This document shows, one piece after another, positions 52,569 to 61,218 of a stretch of 64,000 nucleotides of DNA. Below the pieces are notes generated by a model. It did not search any database. It saw only the letters and a program-made list of their open reading frames with translations, and was not told where the DNA came from. Within the stretch, counting starts at the first letter, position 1; every line of letters starts with the position of its first letter. The translations under genes and the position numbers were made by a program. The DNA comes from SPGG2 sp964194625. GTDB taxonomy: Bacteria; Pseudomonadota; Gammaproteobacteria; Acidiferrobacterales; SPGG2. Where the stretch lies: NCBI GenBank assembly GCA_964194625.1, contig CAXMNC010000207.1, positions 20,092 through 84,091 of the forward strand, given 5' to 3'.

Positions 52569-53615
52569 TTAGTATCGGTAGGGACGGCCGGCTTTTGCCA
52601 TGACTGCCGCGTATTCTTTGAAGATACCTATTACCTTGGCAGCCCTTTTGCCTGTCTTGGCAACCTCGTCCCAGAACTTCTGAGCTTCATCTTCCACTTT
52701 CTGCCACTCGTTATCGGGGATAGATGTGAGCTTCAGTTTAGTGCCTTTTGTGCGCAGATGCGCTTCACCGCCCCAGTACCAATGCTGACGGTAATAGTGT
52801 GAACTATCCATGCAGAGACGGAACAATTCCTGCAGGTGCGGCGGCACTTTGTTCCATGAATCGGTGTTGGCAAAATACGATCCACACCAGGCACCGGAAA
52901 TATTATTGGTAAGGAAGTAATTGGTCACATCGGCCCAGCCGACGGTATAGTCCTCGGTGATGCCGGACCAGGCAATACCATCCAGTTCACCCGTCTGCAC
53001 CGCGACCTCGATGTCCTCCCAGGGAAGGGTTACCGGGACAACGCCAAAGCGCGACAGGAACTTACCCGCAGTCGGGAAAGTAAACACGCGCAAGCCTTTG
53101 AGATCTTTAAGGCTGCGAATAGGCTTAACCGTATTGAAGTGACAGGGGTCCCAGGCGCCGGCGCTGAGCCAGGTAACGCCCTTTACTTCGCCATAGGCTT
53201 CTTCCCAGATTTCTTTCAGGCCATACTGGTTAAACAGAACGGGTACATCGAGGCTATAGCGGGTGGCGAAGGGGAAGTAACCGCCAAATACTGACACATC
53301 GACCGGTGCAGCGATGGAATCATCGTCACTCTGTACGGCATCGATGGTGCCCTTTTGCATTGCCCTGAACAGCTCACCGGTGGGTACCAACTGATCGGCC
53401 GTAAACAGCTCGATAACCATCTCCCCGTTGGCGACTTTGTTGAAGCTTTCGATAGATGGTTTGATGACATGTGCGGCCAGGGGACCACCCGCATAGGTTT
53501 GAAGCCGCCACTTAATCTTCGTCTTCGTCGCAGCATGCACGAAGGGCGCGTTGACCGCTGCCACCGCTGCCGCTGTTCCCACGCCTGCTTTTTTGAGAAA
53601 TTCGCGTTTTTTCAT
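52569..53615 (-). CDS. TRAP transporter substrate-binding protein (DctP/TAXI-like)
   Basis: 348 residues from ATG 53615 after AAGGAG. The longer frame to 53702 has no such site. The signal MKKREFLKKAGVGTAAAVAA with cleavage after VHA resembles a Tat-like leader (KR before EFL). The mature part has the DctP pattern: KWRLQTYAGGPLAAHVIKPS, LFRAMQKGTIDAVQSD, IRSLKDLKGLRVFTFP and GELDGIAWSG. Aromatic and acidic residues in the binding segment fit keto- or hydroxy-acid ligands, and the exact one is unknown. It is the first gene of the TRAP operon. Confidence 0.9.
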   Translation of the reverse strand: MKKREFLKKAGVGTAAAVAAVNAPFVHAATKTKIKWRLQTYAGGPLAAHVIKPSIESFNKVANGEMVIELFTADQLVPTGELFRAMQKGTIDAVQSDDDSIAAPVDVSVFGGYFPFATRYSLDVPVLFNQYGLKEIWEEAYGEVKGVTWLSAGAWDPCHFNTVKPIRSLKDLKGLRVFTFPTAGKFLSRFGVVPVTLPWEDIEVAVQTGELDGIAWSGITEDYTVGWADVTNYFLTNNISGAWCGSYFANTDSWNKVPPHLQELFRLCMDSSHYYRQHWYWGGEAHLRTKGTKLKLTSIPDNEWQKVEDEAQKFWDEVAKTGKRAAKVIGIFKEYAAVMAKAGRPYRY

Positions 53616-53831
53616 TCTACTTCGCTCCTTGATAGTGGTTTTTAGGGTTATAGTCCGCGCCACAAATCGTTTGCTTAAATCCGCGGTTACGCCGACACCC
53701 ATTAGATATCAACCGACGCCAAAAAGGCAAATCAACGCCTTCTACATTTGTCGACCGATTTGGCACGATCCGGCAAGCTTTTATGTTTCTAAAACAACAA
53801 GATACGATTGTTTTTGATGCGAAGGTCAGCA

Positions 53832-55106
53832 TCACTTTCCAGCGTGCGGCAAGCGCACCGGCATTTCGGCCACGTCTCGATGTTCGGCCACATCTTTTTC
53901 ATGCTTTATCTTTGCAACTTGCCGTTCGTACCATTTGGCACCCGGATAGGCCGTCACACCGTGCGCGAACACACTCAAGGCAACCGTGGCCATAACGACA
54001 ATGAGAATTTGCTCACGCCCTGGGAGCTGAGATTCCTCGACCACTAGTAGTGCAAACAGTATTGAAGCAATGCCGCGTGGCCCAAACCAACCCAAGAACG
54101 ATACGGTCTGCCAACGTAAACCCGCTCCCACCAGGCTGATCACCACCGGTACGATTCTGATCAGCGTCAAACTCAATACGCCATAAGCGAGTACGGCCCA
54201 ACTGAAGTGATCGAGGGTCATCGGCAACATGAGGGCACCGAACACCATGAAGATTAGAAGTGTCAGTAGCTGCCCTTCTGCCTCGGCGAATTCGTACAGG
54301 CAGGTACAAATGGCGCGTGAACAATTGCCGAGGGTGAGGCCGGCACAAAAAGCGGCAATGAAGCCATTGCCACCTATTAGTTCAGCGCCGGCAAACGCCA
54401 GCAGAGAAAGACCGAGGGCGGAGAGGTCTTGAAAGGCATGGTTGATCCAACCAATGCGGGTGGCACGTTCGATTAGCTTGCCGCCAAAATAACCGACGCC
54501 AATCCCAACCAGTGGGCCCAGAATGACCTGTAGGGCCGCAAATTGAACCCAATAGGTGGCACTCTGGCTGTGCTCGGTCGCGCCTGCGATTGACAATAGG
54601 ATGAGTATGACAGGTAGCGCAATGCCGTCATTAAGACCACTTTCCACGTTCAGCGCCTGTCGTATCCGTACCGGCACACGTTCACTACTGACAACCGCTT
54701 GGCCAAGGGCGGCGTCGGTGGGGGCTAGAATCGCCGCTAGCACCGCCGCCTCCCAAAACGTCAGCGTGTCTAGCATCACCGCCGCAACCAGCGTGCCGGC
54801 GACGATAGTCAACGGCAACCCTATCACCAGCAAGCGTACTGGCAGATCGTGCTCACGACGCAACAGGCGTAGATCGATGCGCGCCGCATCGGTGAACAAC
54901 ACCAATATTAAAGTGAGTTCCGCTAAGGTATGAATGACACCGCTATCGATCTCGAAGTCGACCCACCCGAGGGCACGTGGGCTCACTAACAGTCCGAATA
55001 AGACAAATACTATAGGTGGAGTAATAACGCTGTTCTGTAGTCGGCCCGAGACCAGCCCAAAGCCAAGGATACACACAGCGACGACGATGAACGCAAGGCT
55101 TTCCAT
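53832..55106 (-). CDS. Cation:proton antiporter (CPA1/NhaP type)
   Basis: 424 residues, about 12 hydrophobic segments. It has VFVLFGLLVSPRALGW, LVLFTDAARIDLRLL, the ion-binding motif ILAPTDAALGQAV, and NVESGLNDGIALPVILIL, all features of the NhaP/KefB-like CPA1 group. It likely exchanges Na+ or K+ for protons at the inner membrane and helps pH or salt balance. A His/Lys-rich cytoplasmic tail follows the last helix. It stands alone, 216 bp downstream of the TRAP promoter region. Confidence 0.9.
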   Translation of the reverse strand: MESLAFIVVAVCILGFGLVSGRLQNSVITPPIVFVLFGLLVSPRALGWVDFEIDSGVIHTLAELTLILVLFTDAARIDLRLLRREHDLPVRLLVIGLPLTIVAGTLVAAVMLDTLTFWEAAVLAAILAPTDAALGQAVVSSERVPVRIRQALNVESGLNDGIALPVILILLSIAGATEHSQSATYWVQFAALQVILGPLVGIGVGYFGGKLIERATRIGWINHAFQDLSALGLSLLAFAGAELIGGNGFIAAFCAGLTLGNCSRAICTCLYEFAEAEGQLLTLLIFMVFGALMLPMTLDHFSWAVLAYGVLSLTLIRIVPVVISLVGAGLRWQTVSFLGWFGPRGIASILFALLVVEESQLPGREQILIVVMATVALSVFAHGVTAYPGAKWYERQVAKIKHEKDVAEHRDVAEMPVRLPHAGK

Positions 55107-55487
55107 TGAAGTCAGGCTTTACTCTGCTCTGTCAGCGTCCAGGTCTGTTGCCGTTGTCTTCAAACGTGACGGGCGCCGACGTCACAAGTAAGTGCATCCC
55201 TGGGCATGGGAGAACGAAAAGTAACTTTGCCAGTGCGCTTTACTAGAGGCTCTTCGCCAGTTCGGTCTGCAATCCTAACATGGAATGTAAACGGCGCGTC
55301 AACGAACAGAAGTTTGCGAGTATGCCTTCAGTGCAACGTGCACATGTCGCCAGCATGGCATAGCTTGAGTTTTCAAACGGCGCTTATGCGTGCTAACCTG
55401 GAACAGTCGTTGACGGCACCGTCCCAAGAAGGCGCACGCGTGCCTCCTCAAAAGTAACCGAAACAACAAGAGATGGAGGGATCACAA
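55107..55487. other. Intergenic region, no supported gene
   Basis: The 381 bp lie between the divergent antiporter and flavodoxin-like genes. A plus-strand frame at 55206-55457 has no ribosome binding site or family match and is probably chance. The region should carry both promoters. Confidence 0.4.
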
Positions 55488-56165
55488 ATGTCTCTAAAAG
55501 CTGTTGTCATGAACTGCACGCTCAAAAAGTCACCGGCGGTATCGCATACCGAGGCTTTGATCAAGAAAGTCACAGAATTGATGGAACCGCTAGGTGTCGA
55601 GTCGGAGATTATTCGCGTCGTCGACTACAACATCCCGTTCGGAGTGGAGTCCTACATGGGCGAGGGTGACGAGTGGCCGCTGATCTACGACAAAGTCAAG
55701 GCCGCCGATATTGTCATCTTGGGTACGCCTATTTGGATGGGCGTGCGCTCCGCTGTCGCCCAACTTGTTATCGAACGACTGGACGGCAGCTACAGCGACG
55801 GCGACCCAGAGACTGGACAGTACCCGCTCTACAACAAGGTAGGCGGCGTCATCGTAACCGGCAACGAAGATGGTGCCCACTCCGCCGCCGAAACGACTTT
55901 GTTCAATTTCTCCCACTTCGGTTGCACCATCCCGCCGAGCTCCGATTGTTATTGGGTAGGAGACGCCGGTCCGGGGCCGAGCTATCTCGAAGCCGGGGGT
56001 GACAAGCATATGTATACCAACAAAACCGCCCGCTTCATGGCGCATAACCTCGTGCACGTGGCAAAACTGCTTCGCGAAAACCCCATAAAAACCAGTCTCA
56101 AGGCACTGACGGAAGAGGCACGCGCCTACAGCAACGACGAATGCCCAGACCGCCACGGCCGGTGA
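55488..56165 (+). CDS. NAD(P)H-dependent FMN reductase / flavodoxin-like protein
   Basis: 225 residues from ATG 55488 after GGAGGG. An FMN phosphate loop CTLKKSPAVSHTEALI replaces the usual TxTGxT, then VILGTPIWMGVRSAVAQLV, GGVIVTGNEDGAHSAAE and SSDCYWVGDAGPGPSYLEAG line the flavin site. The family reduces quinones, nitro compounds or other acceptors with NAD(P)H. The ankyrin-repeat gene overlaps or follows closely, so the two may be cotranscribed. Confidence 0.85.
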   Translation: MSLKAVVMNCTLKKSPAVSHTEALIKKVTELMEPLGVESEIIRVVDYNIPFGVESYMGEGDEWPLIYDKVKAADIVILGTPIWMGVRSAVAQLVIERLDGSYSDGDPETGQYPLYNKVGGVIVTGNEDGAHSAAETTLFNFSHFGCTIPPSSDCYWVGDAGPGPSYLEAGGDKHMYTNKTARFMAHNLVHVAKLLRENPIKTSLKALTEEARAYSNDECPDRHGR

Positions 56166-56188
56166 CAGCGTCGCGGACCGGCCGCGGT

Positions 56189-56581
56189 ATGAGAATCGAA
56201 GGCAGGTTCGGCGATTCATTGCATGCGTTGGCAAAAGACAACGAGGCCAGCTTGCTCTATGCGGCTGCCCACAGGTATCCGGAACACCTCAACGCCTACG
56301 AGACACATCGAGAACTGCAGGCTGTGATCTTTCGGCACGGTCTGAAGGCGACGCCACTGCACGTGGCAGCCCTCCATGGTAATGTCGACGCTGTCAACGT
56401 GCTTTTGCGGCTGGGTGCCGACCCCAGCAAAAACATAATGCAATGTGAGCGCGGGGTGGACTTTGTCCCTGACTCAACGGCGTTGCACTTAGCGAGGAAA
56501 CGGGGATTCGAAAACGTTGTTAGCGTCCTGGAATCTCATGATGCGCGCGAGTGCATGACAGCTGGCAAGGACGTGCGGTGA
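56189..56581 (+). CDS. Small ankyrin-repeat protein
   Basis: 130 residues from ATG 56189. The frame is open upstream to 56141, overlapping the flavodoxin-like gene. Two ankyrin repeats are clear: ATPLHVAALHGNVDAVNVLL and STALHLARKRGFENVVSVLE. A helical part precedes them (LHALAKDNEASLLYAAAHRY). It should be a soluble binding protein with an unknown partner. No Shine-Dalgarno is convincing at this start. Confidence 0.75.
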   Translation: MRIEGRFGDSLHALAKDNEASLLYAAAHRYPEHLNAYETHRELQAVIFRHGLKATPLHVAALHGNVDAVNVLLRLGADPSKNIMQCERGVDFVPDSTALHLARKRGFENVVSVLESHDARECMTAGKDVR

Positions 56582-56585
56582 GCTG

Positions 56586-56819
56586 TCAACGGGAAAACAT
56601 GGTCAATTCCCACCGCTGGCCAGCAACCTCGTGGCGCAGAATGTAGACGCCATCATCATCGCCCTGGACCTTGAAGTAGCGGTGGTCAGGTGCAAGCCAT
56701 CGGTCTAGGACCTGTCGCACTTCGACCTGCCGATTGCCGAGAAAAAACCGCCGCGGTGTCTCCTCCCCCCGATATCCGGCGTAACACTCCACTCGAATTC
56801 GAAGGTCAGGTTTGTTCAT
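56586..56819 (-). CDS. Conserved hypothetical protein (77 aa)
   Basis: 77 residues from ATG 56819. Sequences such as IRVECYAGYRGEETPRRFFL, VRQVLDRWLAPDHRYFKVQG and GVYILRHE recur in small gammaproteobacterial proteins of unknown function, perhaps DUF6504-like. It is beta-rich and soluble. It converges with the ankyrin gene (4-bp gap), and the terminator of acsA lies 73 bp upstream. Confidence 0.7.
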   Translation of the reverse strand: MNKPDLRIRVECYAGYRGEETPRRFFLGNRQVEVRQVLDRWLAPDHRYFKVQGDDDGVYILRHEVAGQRWELTMFSR

Positions 56820-56890
56820 GTTGGTCGCTGCGCAGGGTCGGTTCGCGCCCAGGTAAGCGTCGTGTCTAGAACGCGGTCCGTCGGCCCTCA

Positions 56891-56924
56891 CAAAAAGGAC
56901 CGGCCGCACAATGCGGCCGGTCCT
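56891..56924 (-). terminator. Rho-independent terminator of acsA
   Basis: A perfect 13-bp inverted repeat AGGACCGGCCGCA / TGCGGCCGGTCCT (loop of 3) at 56896-56924. On the minus strand it is followed by TTTTTG, a proper U-tract, 30 bp after the acsA stop. Confidence 0.85.
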
Positions 56925-56953
56925 GCATCAGTATTTATAATAGCGCCAGGCCG

Positions 56954-58984
56954 CTACGTTTTTCCCATGGCTCGAATTTCATCCACGATCTCGGGGTTCG
57001 CTAGCGACGTTACATCGCCAACGTCTTTCTCATTTGAGATCGCGGCCAGTACCCTGCGCATAATCTTGCCCGAGCGCGTCTTCGGCATGTCCGGCACGAT
57101 CCATACGTTCTTAGGCCTGGCGATCGGCCCAATCTCTCTAACTATGGCCTCTGAAACCTTTTTACGTAGTCCGTCACTGGCATCGACACCCGGCTTTAGA
57201 GACACGTACAGATCGGGGACTATACCTTTGATCTCATCCTGAACCGCGACGACGGCCGACTCCGCCACCTCCGGTACAACCAGGGCCGCCGATTCGAGCT
57301 CCTTCGTGCCCAAGCGGTGACCGGCGACATTGATGACATCGTCGATACGACCGAGGATGCGATAGTACCCGTCTTCGGCCTCAAGAGCACCGTCGCCCGC
57401 CATATACGGCCAGTCGCGCCAGTCCTTGCTGTTCTTGTCCTTGCAGTATCGCGAGTAGTAGACAGCCACGAAACGATCGGGGTCTCCCCATATCGTCTGC
57501 ATGATGCCGGGCCAGGGGTTCTGGATGCAGATGTTGCCGGCCTTGCCGGCGCCGCGAAGGATCTCCTTTCCGTCGTCATCGTAGATAATGGGGTGGATAC
57601 CGGGCACTCCCCGGCCCGCGCTCCCTGGCTTCATCGGTTGTAATGCCGGCATCGTGCTGCAGAGAAAACCGCCGGTTTCCGTCTGCCACCAGGTATCGAC
57701 GACGGCTGCCTCACCTTTGCCCACGACTTCGTAGTACCACTTCCACACCTGCGGCTCGATCGGTTCTCCCACGGTAGTCATATGCTTGAAGTGATAGTTG
57801 TACTTCGGCGGCTCATCAGCCCCAACCTTTCTCAACGCCCGTATTGCGGTTGGTGAGGTATGAAAGATGTTCACATCAAGCTCTTCCGCAATCCGCCAAG
57901 GCCGGCCGGCATCCGGGTAATTCGGCAAGCCTTCGTAGATCACCGAGGATGCGCACACCGCCAAGGGACCGTAAACGATGTAGGAATGACCGGTGATCCA
58001 ACCGATATCCGCCATACACCAGTAGACGTCTTCGGGCTGAATGTCCTGAACATATTTCGACGTACCGGCTACATAGGCGAGATAGCCGCCGGTGCTATGC
58101 TGCGCGCCCTTGGGCTTGCCGGTCGTGCCGCTGGTGTACATAAGAAAGAGGGGCTCTTCGGCGAGCATGTGTTCCGGTTCAACCTTCTTTCCACGATAAT
58201 CCTTAAGCAGATCATTTACTGCATAGTCGCGACCATTCACCATCGCTGTCGGACTGGAATGTTTTCCTGGGTAACGCTGCCACACCAGGACTTTGTCGAC
58301 TTTATGGCCCTCCTTCTTGGCCTCATCGGCCGCGATGTCGGCCTTTTCCTTGTGATCCAAGAGCTTGCCGCTACGGTAATACGCGTCCGTCGTTATCAGC
58401 ACGCGGCTACCGGAGTCTACAATGCGGTCCGCGCAGGCCTTGCCGCTAAAACCTGCGAACACCTCGGAATGAATCACACCAAGTCTGGCGCAGGCCAGCA
58501 TCGTTATGGGAAGCTCTGCCGTCATCGGCATGTGCAGCGTCACCCGGTCGCCCTTCTTTAGGCCGGCAAAGTCACGGAGCAGCGCAGCAAACTCGTTGAC
58601 CCTGACGAAAAGCTCTTGATAGGTGACATGCTCGATACGCTCACCCTCAGGCTCCGGTACGAAATGGATCGCCGTCTTGTTTTTGTGCTTCTCGAGATGT
58701 CTGTCGACACAGTTATAACACGCATTGAGCCTGCCACCGACAAACCACTTCCAGAACGGCGGGTTGCTGGTGTCTAGCGTCGTTTCCCAATATTTATACC
58801 AGTCCAGCAAGTCGGCATATTCCTTGAAGCACTCAGGAAAGTTGTCCAAACTGAACCGGTCGTAAATGGTTTCATCGGTCATGTTGGCCTGGGCGATGAA
58901 CTTTGTCGACGGGTAGTAATATCCCTCTTCCTGCCAGTGAACCGCGATTTGTGCTTCTGACGCCTCAGTCTCTTCTTTTGCCAT
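56954..58984 (-). CDS. acsA: Acetyl-CoA synthetase
   Basis: 676 residues with AGGAG nine bases before ATG. The acyl-adenylate motif YTSGTTGKPKGAQHSTGGYL, WQTETGGFL, GRIDDVINVAGHRLG, and the C-terminal PKTRSGKIMRR with the acetylation-regulated Lys are all present. It converts acetate, ATP and CoA to acetyl-CoA. The first 30 residues are slightly longer than in E. coli Acs. A palindrome identical in its arms to those in front of the acetate-permease-like gene lies 355 bp upstream, which suggests common control. The nearby sirtuin may reactivate it. Confidence 0.95.
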   Translation of the reverse strand: MAKEETEASEAQIAVHWQEEGYYYPSTKFIAQANMTDETIYDRFSLDNFPECFKEYADLLDWYKYWETTLDTSNPPFWKWFVGGRLNACYNCVDRHLEKHKNKTAIHFVPEPEGERIEHVTYQELFVRVNEFAALLRDFAGLKKGDRVTLHMPMTAELPITMLACARLGVIHSEVFAGFSGKACADRIVDSGSRVLITTDAYYRSGKLLDHKEKADIAADEAKKEGHKVDKVLVWQRYPGKHSSPTAMVNGRDYAVNDLLKDYRGKKVEPEHMLAEEPLFLMYTSGTTGKPKGAQHSTGGYLAYVAGTSKYVQDIQPEDVYWCMADIGWITGHSYIVYGPLAVCASSVIYEGLPNYPDAGRPWRIAEELDVNIFHTSPTAIRALRKVGADEPPKYNYHFKHMTTVGEPIEPQVWKWYYEVVGKGEAAVVDTWWQTETGGFLCSTMPALQPMKPGSAGRGVPGIHPIIYDDDGKEILRGAGKAGNICIQNPWPGIMQTIWGDPDRFVAVYYSRYCKDKNSKDWRDWPYMAGDGALEAEDGYYRILGRIDDVINVAGHRLGTKELESAALVVPEVAESAVVAVQDEIKGIVPDLYVSLKPGVDASDGLRKKVSEAIVREIGPIARPKNVWIVPDMPKTRSGKIMRRVLAAISNEKDVGDVTSLANPEIVDEIRAMGKT

Positions 58985-59338
58985 GGCCTGATCTCCTCAA
59001 AATGAAAGATATAGCTAAAATGTCCTCTTCGATGATTCGCGAATCCGCCCGCGTTTTACGCGAGCTTACTGTGTTCAAACCCCTGAGTTTTTCCCTAACC
59101 GTTCAAAACGGGCCGTGCACGCACGGCCCGTCACCAATGAGCCATTCTTTGTTCTAATGTCCTGGGGCGCCGGTCAACACCCACCGTGCCAATCCAAGGA
59201 CCCACGTGCAGTAACCGAGCTACCGACACGCACCGCGGGACTGCTTAGCATACTGCAAAATTCAGGCCTCACCCAGTATAAAAAAAACACTTTTTATCAG
59301 TTAGTTGCTAAACAATTAAGGCAGTCCATGGACGCGGC
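58985..59338. other. acsA upstream region with a stable hairpin
   Basis: Non-coding leader/promoter region of acsA. It holds a perfect hairpin CGGGCCGTGC / GCACGGCCCG (59109-59130, loop AC), followed on the minus strand by TTTTG, which could attenuate acsA transcription. On the minus strand TGGCACG (59191-59185) matches a sigma-54 -24 element, but the -12 part is off consensus. An open plus-strand frame (59115-59510) shows no family features. Confidence 0.45.
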
Positions 59339-59355
59339 TGTTACGGATCGTAACA
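59339..59355. promoter_or_regulatory. Palindromic activator site upstream of acsA
   Basis: TGTTACGGATCGTAACA has the same TGTTACG / CGTAACA arms as the perfect palindrome in front of the symporter gene 4 kb away. It lies about 355 bp upstream of acsA and about 150 bp from the TGGCACG box, a normal distance for a sigma-54 activator. Confidence 0.6.
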
Positions 59356-59523
59356 TAAGCCCCGCACACCTGGGAGACGGGTTACTGAATTATAAACTGG
59401 TCCTATACCATAGCGTTCGAAGGCACCGGCCGCAAACTATCGACGAAAGCATGAAATTTTTCGGTATGATGCTGTCTACTTCTATGAGACCCGTGGCGAA
59501 ATTCGAATAGCTTATCCAGGTGG

Positions 59524-59970
59524 ATGAGTAAGCTTCGAGAGAAAATACAGAAGTTTCAGACGAGCAAGCACTTCGACGAAGACTTACCGACCGATGTCGA
59601 AGAGGTGCTCGATGTCGCCGCCGCGCTAGACATCAAAGAATTTGAGGTCTTTCACTTGGCCTATGACTGGTGGCACGGGGAAAAGTTGACCGATGCCGAG
59701 ATCGAACCGATCTTCGTCAAGTATATGTTCAACTCTGTCGTACCACCGTGGGTGCGCCAATTCACGCGCGTGGCGTTGCAACTTAGAGATGAGGGCAAGC
59801 TCAACCCGGATATGTTCGGCGTGCAAGAGCAACCGGCCGATGCCAAAATGATATCCCAAGGAATACGATACAGCGTCATCATAGTGGCGGTTCTAGGTGC
59901 ATTGTTCATGATTGCGCATCTCTCGCGAGGTATTCCGTGGTGGACCTGCATGTTCCCACCGTGTTACTGA
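59524..59970 (+). CDS. Hypothetical protein with C-terminal membrane anchor
   Basis: 148 residues. The first 115 are helical and acidic (DEDLPTDVEEVLDVAAALDI, EFEVFHLAYDWWHGEKLTDA), then one membrane span (about 113-134, YSVIIVAVLGALFMIAHL) and a short WWTCMFPPCY tail with two Cys. So it is a tail-anchored protein with its domain in the cytoplasm. The coding pattern looks genuine, but I do not know the family. It is followed about 100 bp later by a 55-residue membrane protein. Confidence 0.65.
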   Translation: MSKLREKIQKFQTSKHFDEDLPTDVEEVLDVAAALDIKEFEVFHLAYDWWHGEKLTDAEIEPIFVKYMFNSVVPPWVRQFTRVALQLRDEGKLNPDMFGVQEQPADAKMISQGIRYSVIIVAVLGALFMIAHLSRGIPWWTCMFPPCY

Positions 59971-60073
59971 CAAATCTTCAACAGCAAGTCACCTTCGACA
60001 GACGTCAAGCGGCGACAAAGCTACGGCCGATCCGGTATGATGTAGTAGTTAGATTAAGAGGAGGAAGGTCAAG

Positions 60074-60241
60074 GTGCTTGACTATGTGTTTGTCATCATC
60101 ACCGGGGCCATCGCCTACCATGGACTCACTTACCGTGGTGAAGACGGCGAATCAGACTTTGGTCACCTTTTGTTTGGGTGTATTGCGCTGCTTTTCTGCG
60201 TGCGTGTGATATTCGTCGACATCCTCAAGGTCTGGTGGTGA
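60074..60241 (+). CDS. Small membrane protein (55 aa)
   Basis: A frame too short for usual cut-offs starts at GTG 60074 after AGGAGG and ends at TGA 60241. It reads LDYVFVIITGAIAYHGLTYR (first span), then EDGESDFGHLLFGCIALLFC and VRVIFVDILKVWW (second span). Two membrane helices with a short acidic loop fit a hairpin protein. The strong ribosome binding site and the amphipathic pattern support it. Confidence 0.65.
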   Translation: MLDYVFVIITGAIAYHGLTYRGEDGESDFGHLLFGCIALLFCVRVIFVDILKVWW

Positions 60242-60250
60242 GCCCACACC

Positions 60251-60829
60251 TTACTGCTTGTAGGATCGTTGGGCCGCATCTAACTCTGGTTGTCGCAACA
60301 TACGCTGCGACTCTGGCTTAGCGAGTTCGGCGCGAAGAAAACGAGCCCGATCGGCGACCGTTGGCGGTTTCTCCGGTTGCAAACGCAGAAAGCGTGTCAA
60401 CCAGTGCGGTCCCTTAGCGATGTCTGGATCTAGTTGCAGCGCGCGTTCGTAGTCGGCAATCGCCTTCTCATACTCACCCATTCGATCGTATAGGATTCCG
60501 CGGCTAGCATAGGTGCCGGCGAACTCGGGTTGCCGCTTTATCGCCAGGTTAAAGTCTGCCAATGCATCTTTGCTGCGACCCAGCTGCATTAGGCTTCGGG
60601 CGCGACCACGTAAGGCGTGGATATCATCGGGTTGATTCTGCAATGCCTCGTCGTAAGCCTGCAGTGCGCGCTCATAGTCACCATCTTCAAACAGCTTGTT
60701 GGCAGCATGATACGCGTGTTCGCCTGGCGCTCTGTTTTCAAAAAAACTATCGTAACCGGCCCAACCGACCCACAATAGCGTCATCGTGATCGCAGTTACC
60801 TTCAGAAACCGATAAAGCCGATCATCCAT
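60251..60829 (-). CDS. Membrane-anchored TPR protein
   Basis: 192 residues from ATG 60829, overlapping the upstream gene by 8 bp. A GTG at 60841 is an alternative. An N-terminal membrane span (about 5-24) is followed by three TPR units: HAANKLFEDGDYERALQAYD, ALRGRARSLMQLGRSKDALA, and TYASRGILYDRMGEYEKAIA. The C-terminal tail is charged. TPR proteins serve as assembly platforms, and the partner is unknown. It is coupled to a small membrane protein upstream. Confidence 0.82.
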   Translation of the reverse strand: MDDRLYRFLKVTAITMTLLWVGWAGYDSFFENRAPGEHAYHAANKLFEDGDYERALQAYDEALQNQPDDIHALRGRARSLMQLGRSKDALADFNLAIKRQPEFAGTYASRGILYDRMGEYEKAIADYERALQLDPDIAKGPHWLTRFLRLQPEKPPTVADRARFLRAELAKPESQRMLRQPELDAAQRSYKQ

Positions 60830-61064
60830 TGCCGGGAACACCGATCATATGGGCATTGAACAACAATGAAAATATCACAACGACGAACACGGCCAGGATG
60901 CGTGCGCGCCTGAGTTGTCCTTTTGTTTCTTGCTCGCTGAGCTCGCGTTGCATCTTGCGCTGCAGTTTGCGTACGCTCAACACCCAAATGAGTTTGCTGA
61001 CGGGGAAAAAAAGCAGCACCGCCAACAGCAACACCCAGCCTACAAAATAAACCGACGGACTCAT
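60822..61064 (-). CDS. Small membrane protein (80 aa), conserved
   Basis: 80 residues with GGAG about 6 bases before ATG. There are two hydrophobic segments (about 4-21 and 58-72) around a basic helical loop, RKLQRKMQRELSEQETKGQL. The sequence is of a kind seen near TPR proteins in Gammaproteobacteria. Its end overlaps the TPR gene, so the two are translationally coupled. Confidence 0.7.
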   Translation of the reverse strand: MSPSVYFVGWVLLLAVLLFFPVSKLIWVLSVRKLQRKMQRELSEQETKGQLRRARILAVFVVVIFSLLFNAHMIGVPGNG

Positions 61065-61163
61065 ACGACACTCCAGCTCGTAGACAGCGTAGGTTGGGCC
61101 ATTCTACACATGCAATCAACCGATTGAAGTCCGGTTCTTAAATACAGGGCTGTCCTAAATCCG

Positions 61164-61195
61164 ACAAAACAAAAGGGAGGGCTCTCGCCCTCCCT
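61164..61195 (-). terminator. Rho-independent terminator of the symporter gene
   Basis: Inverted repeat AGGGAGGGC / GCCCTCCCT (61174-61182, 61187-61195), followed on the minus strand by TTTTGTTTTG. It lies 24 bp after the stop of the sodium:solute symporter. Confidence 0.85.
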
Positions 61196-61218
61196 GTAAG
61201 ACTACACAGCCTTATTGA

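Noticed and set aside
55206..55457. 83-codon frame upstream of the flavodoxin-like gene
   Set aside because: No Shine-Dalgarno and no recognisable domain; lies in a shared promoter region.
59115..59510. 131-codon plus-strand frame upstream of the tail-anchored protein gene
   Set aside because: It covers the acsA promoter region with the hairpin and palindrome, lacks a ribosome binding site and has no family features.
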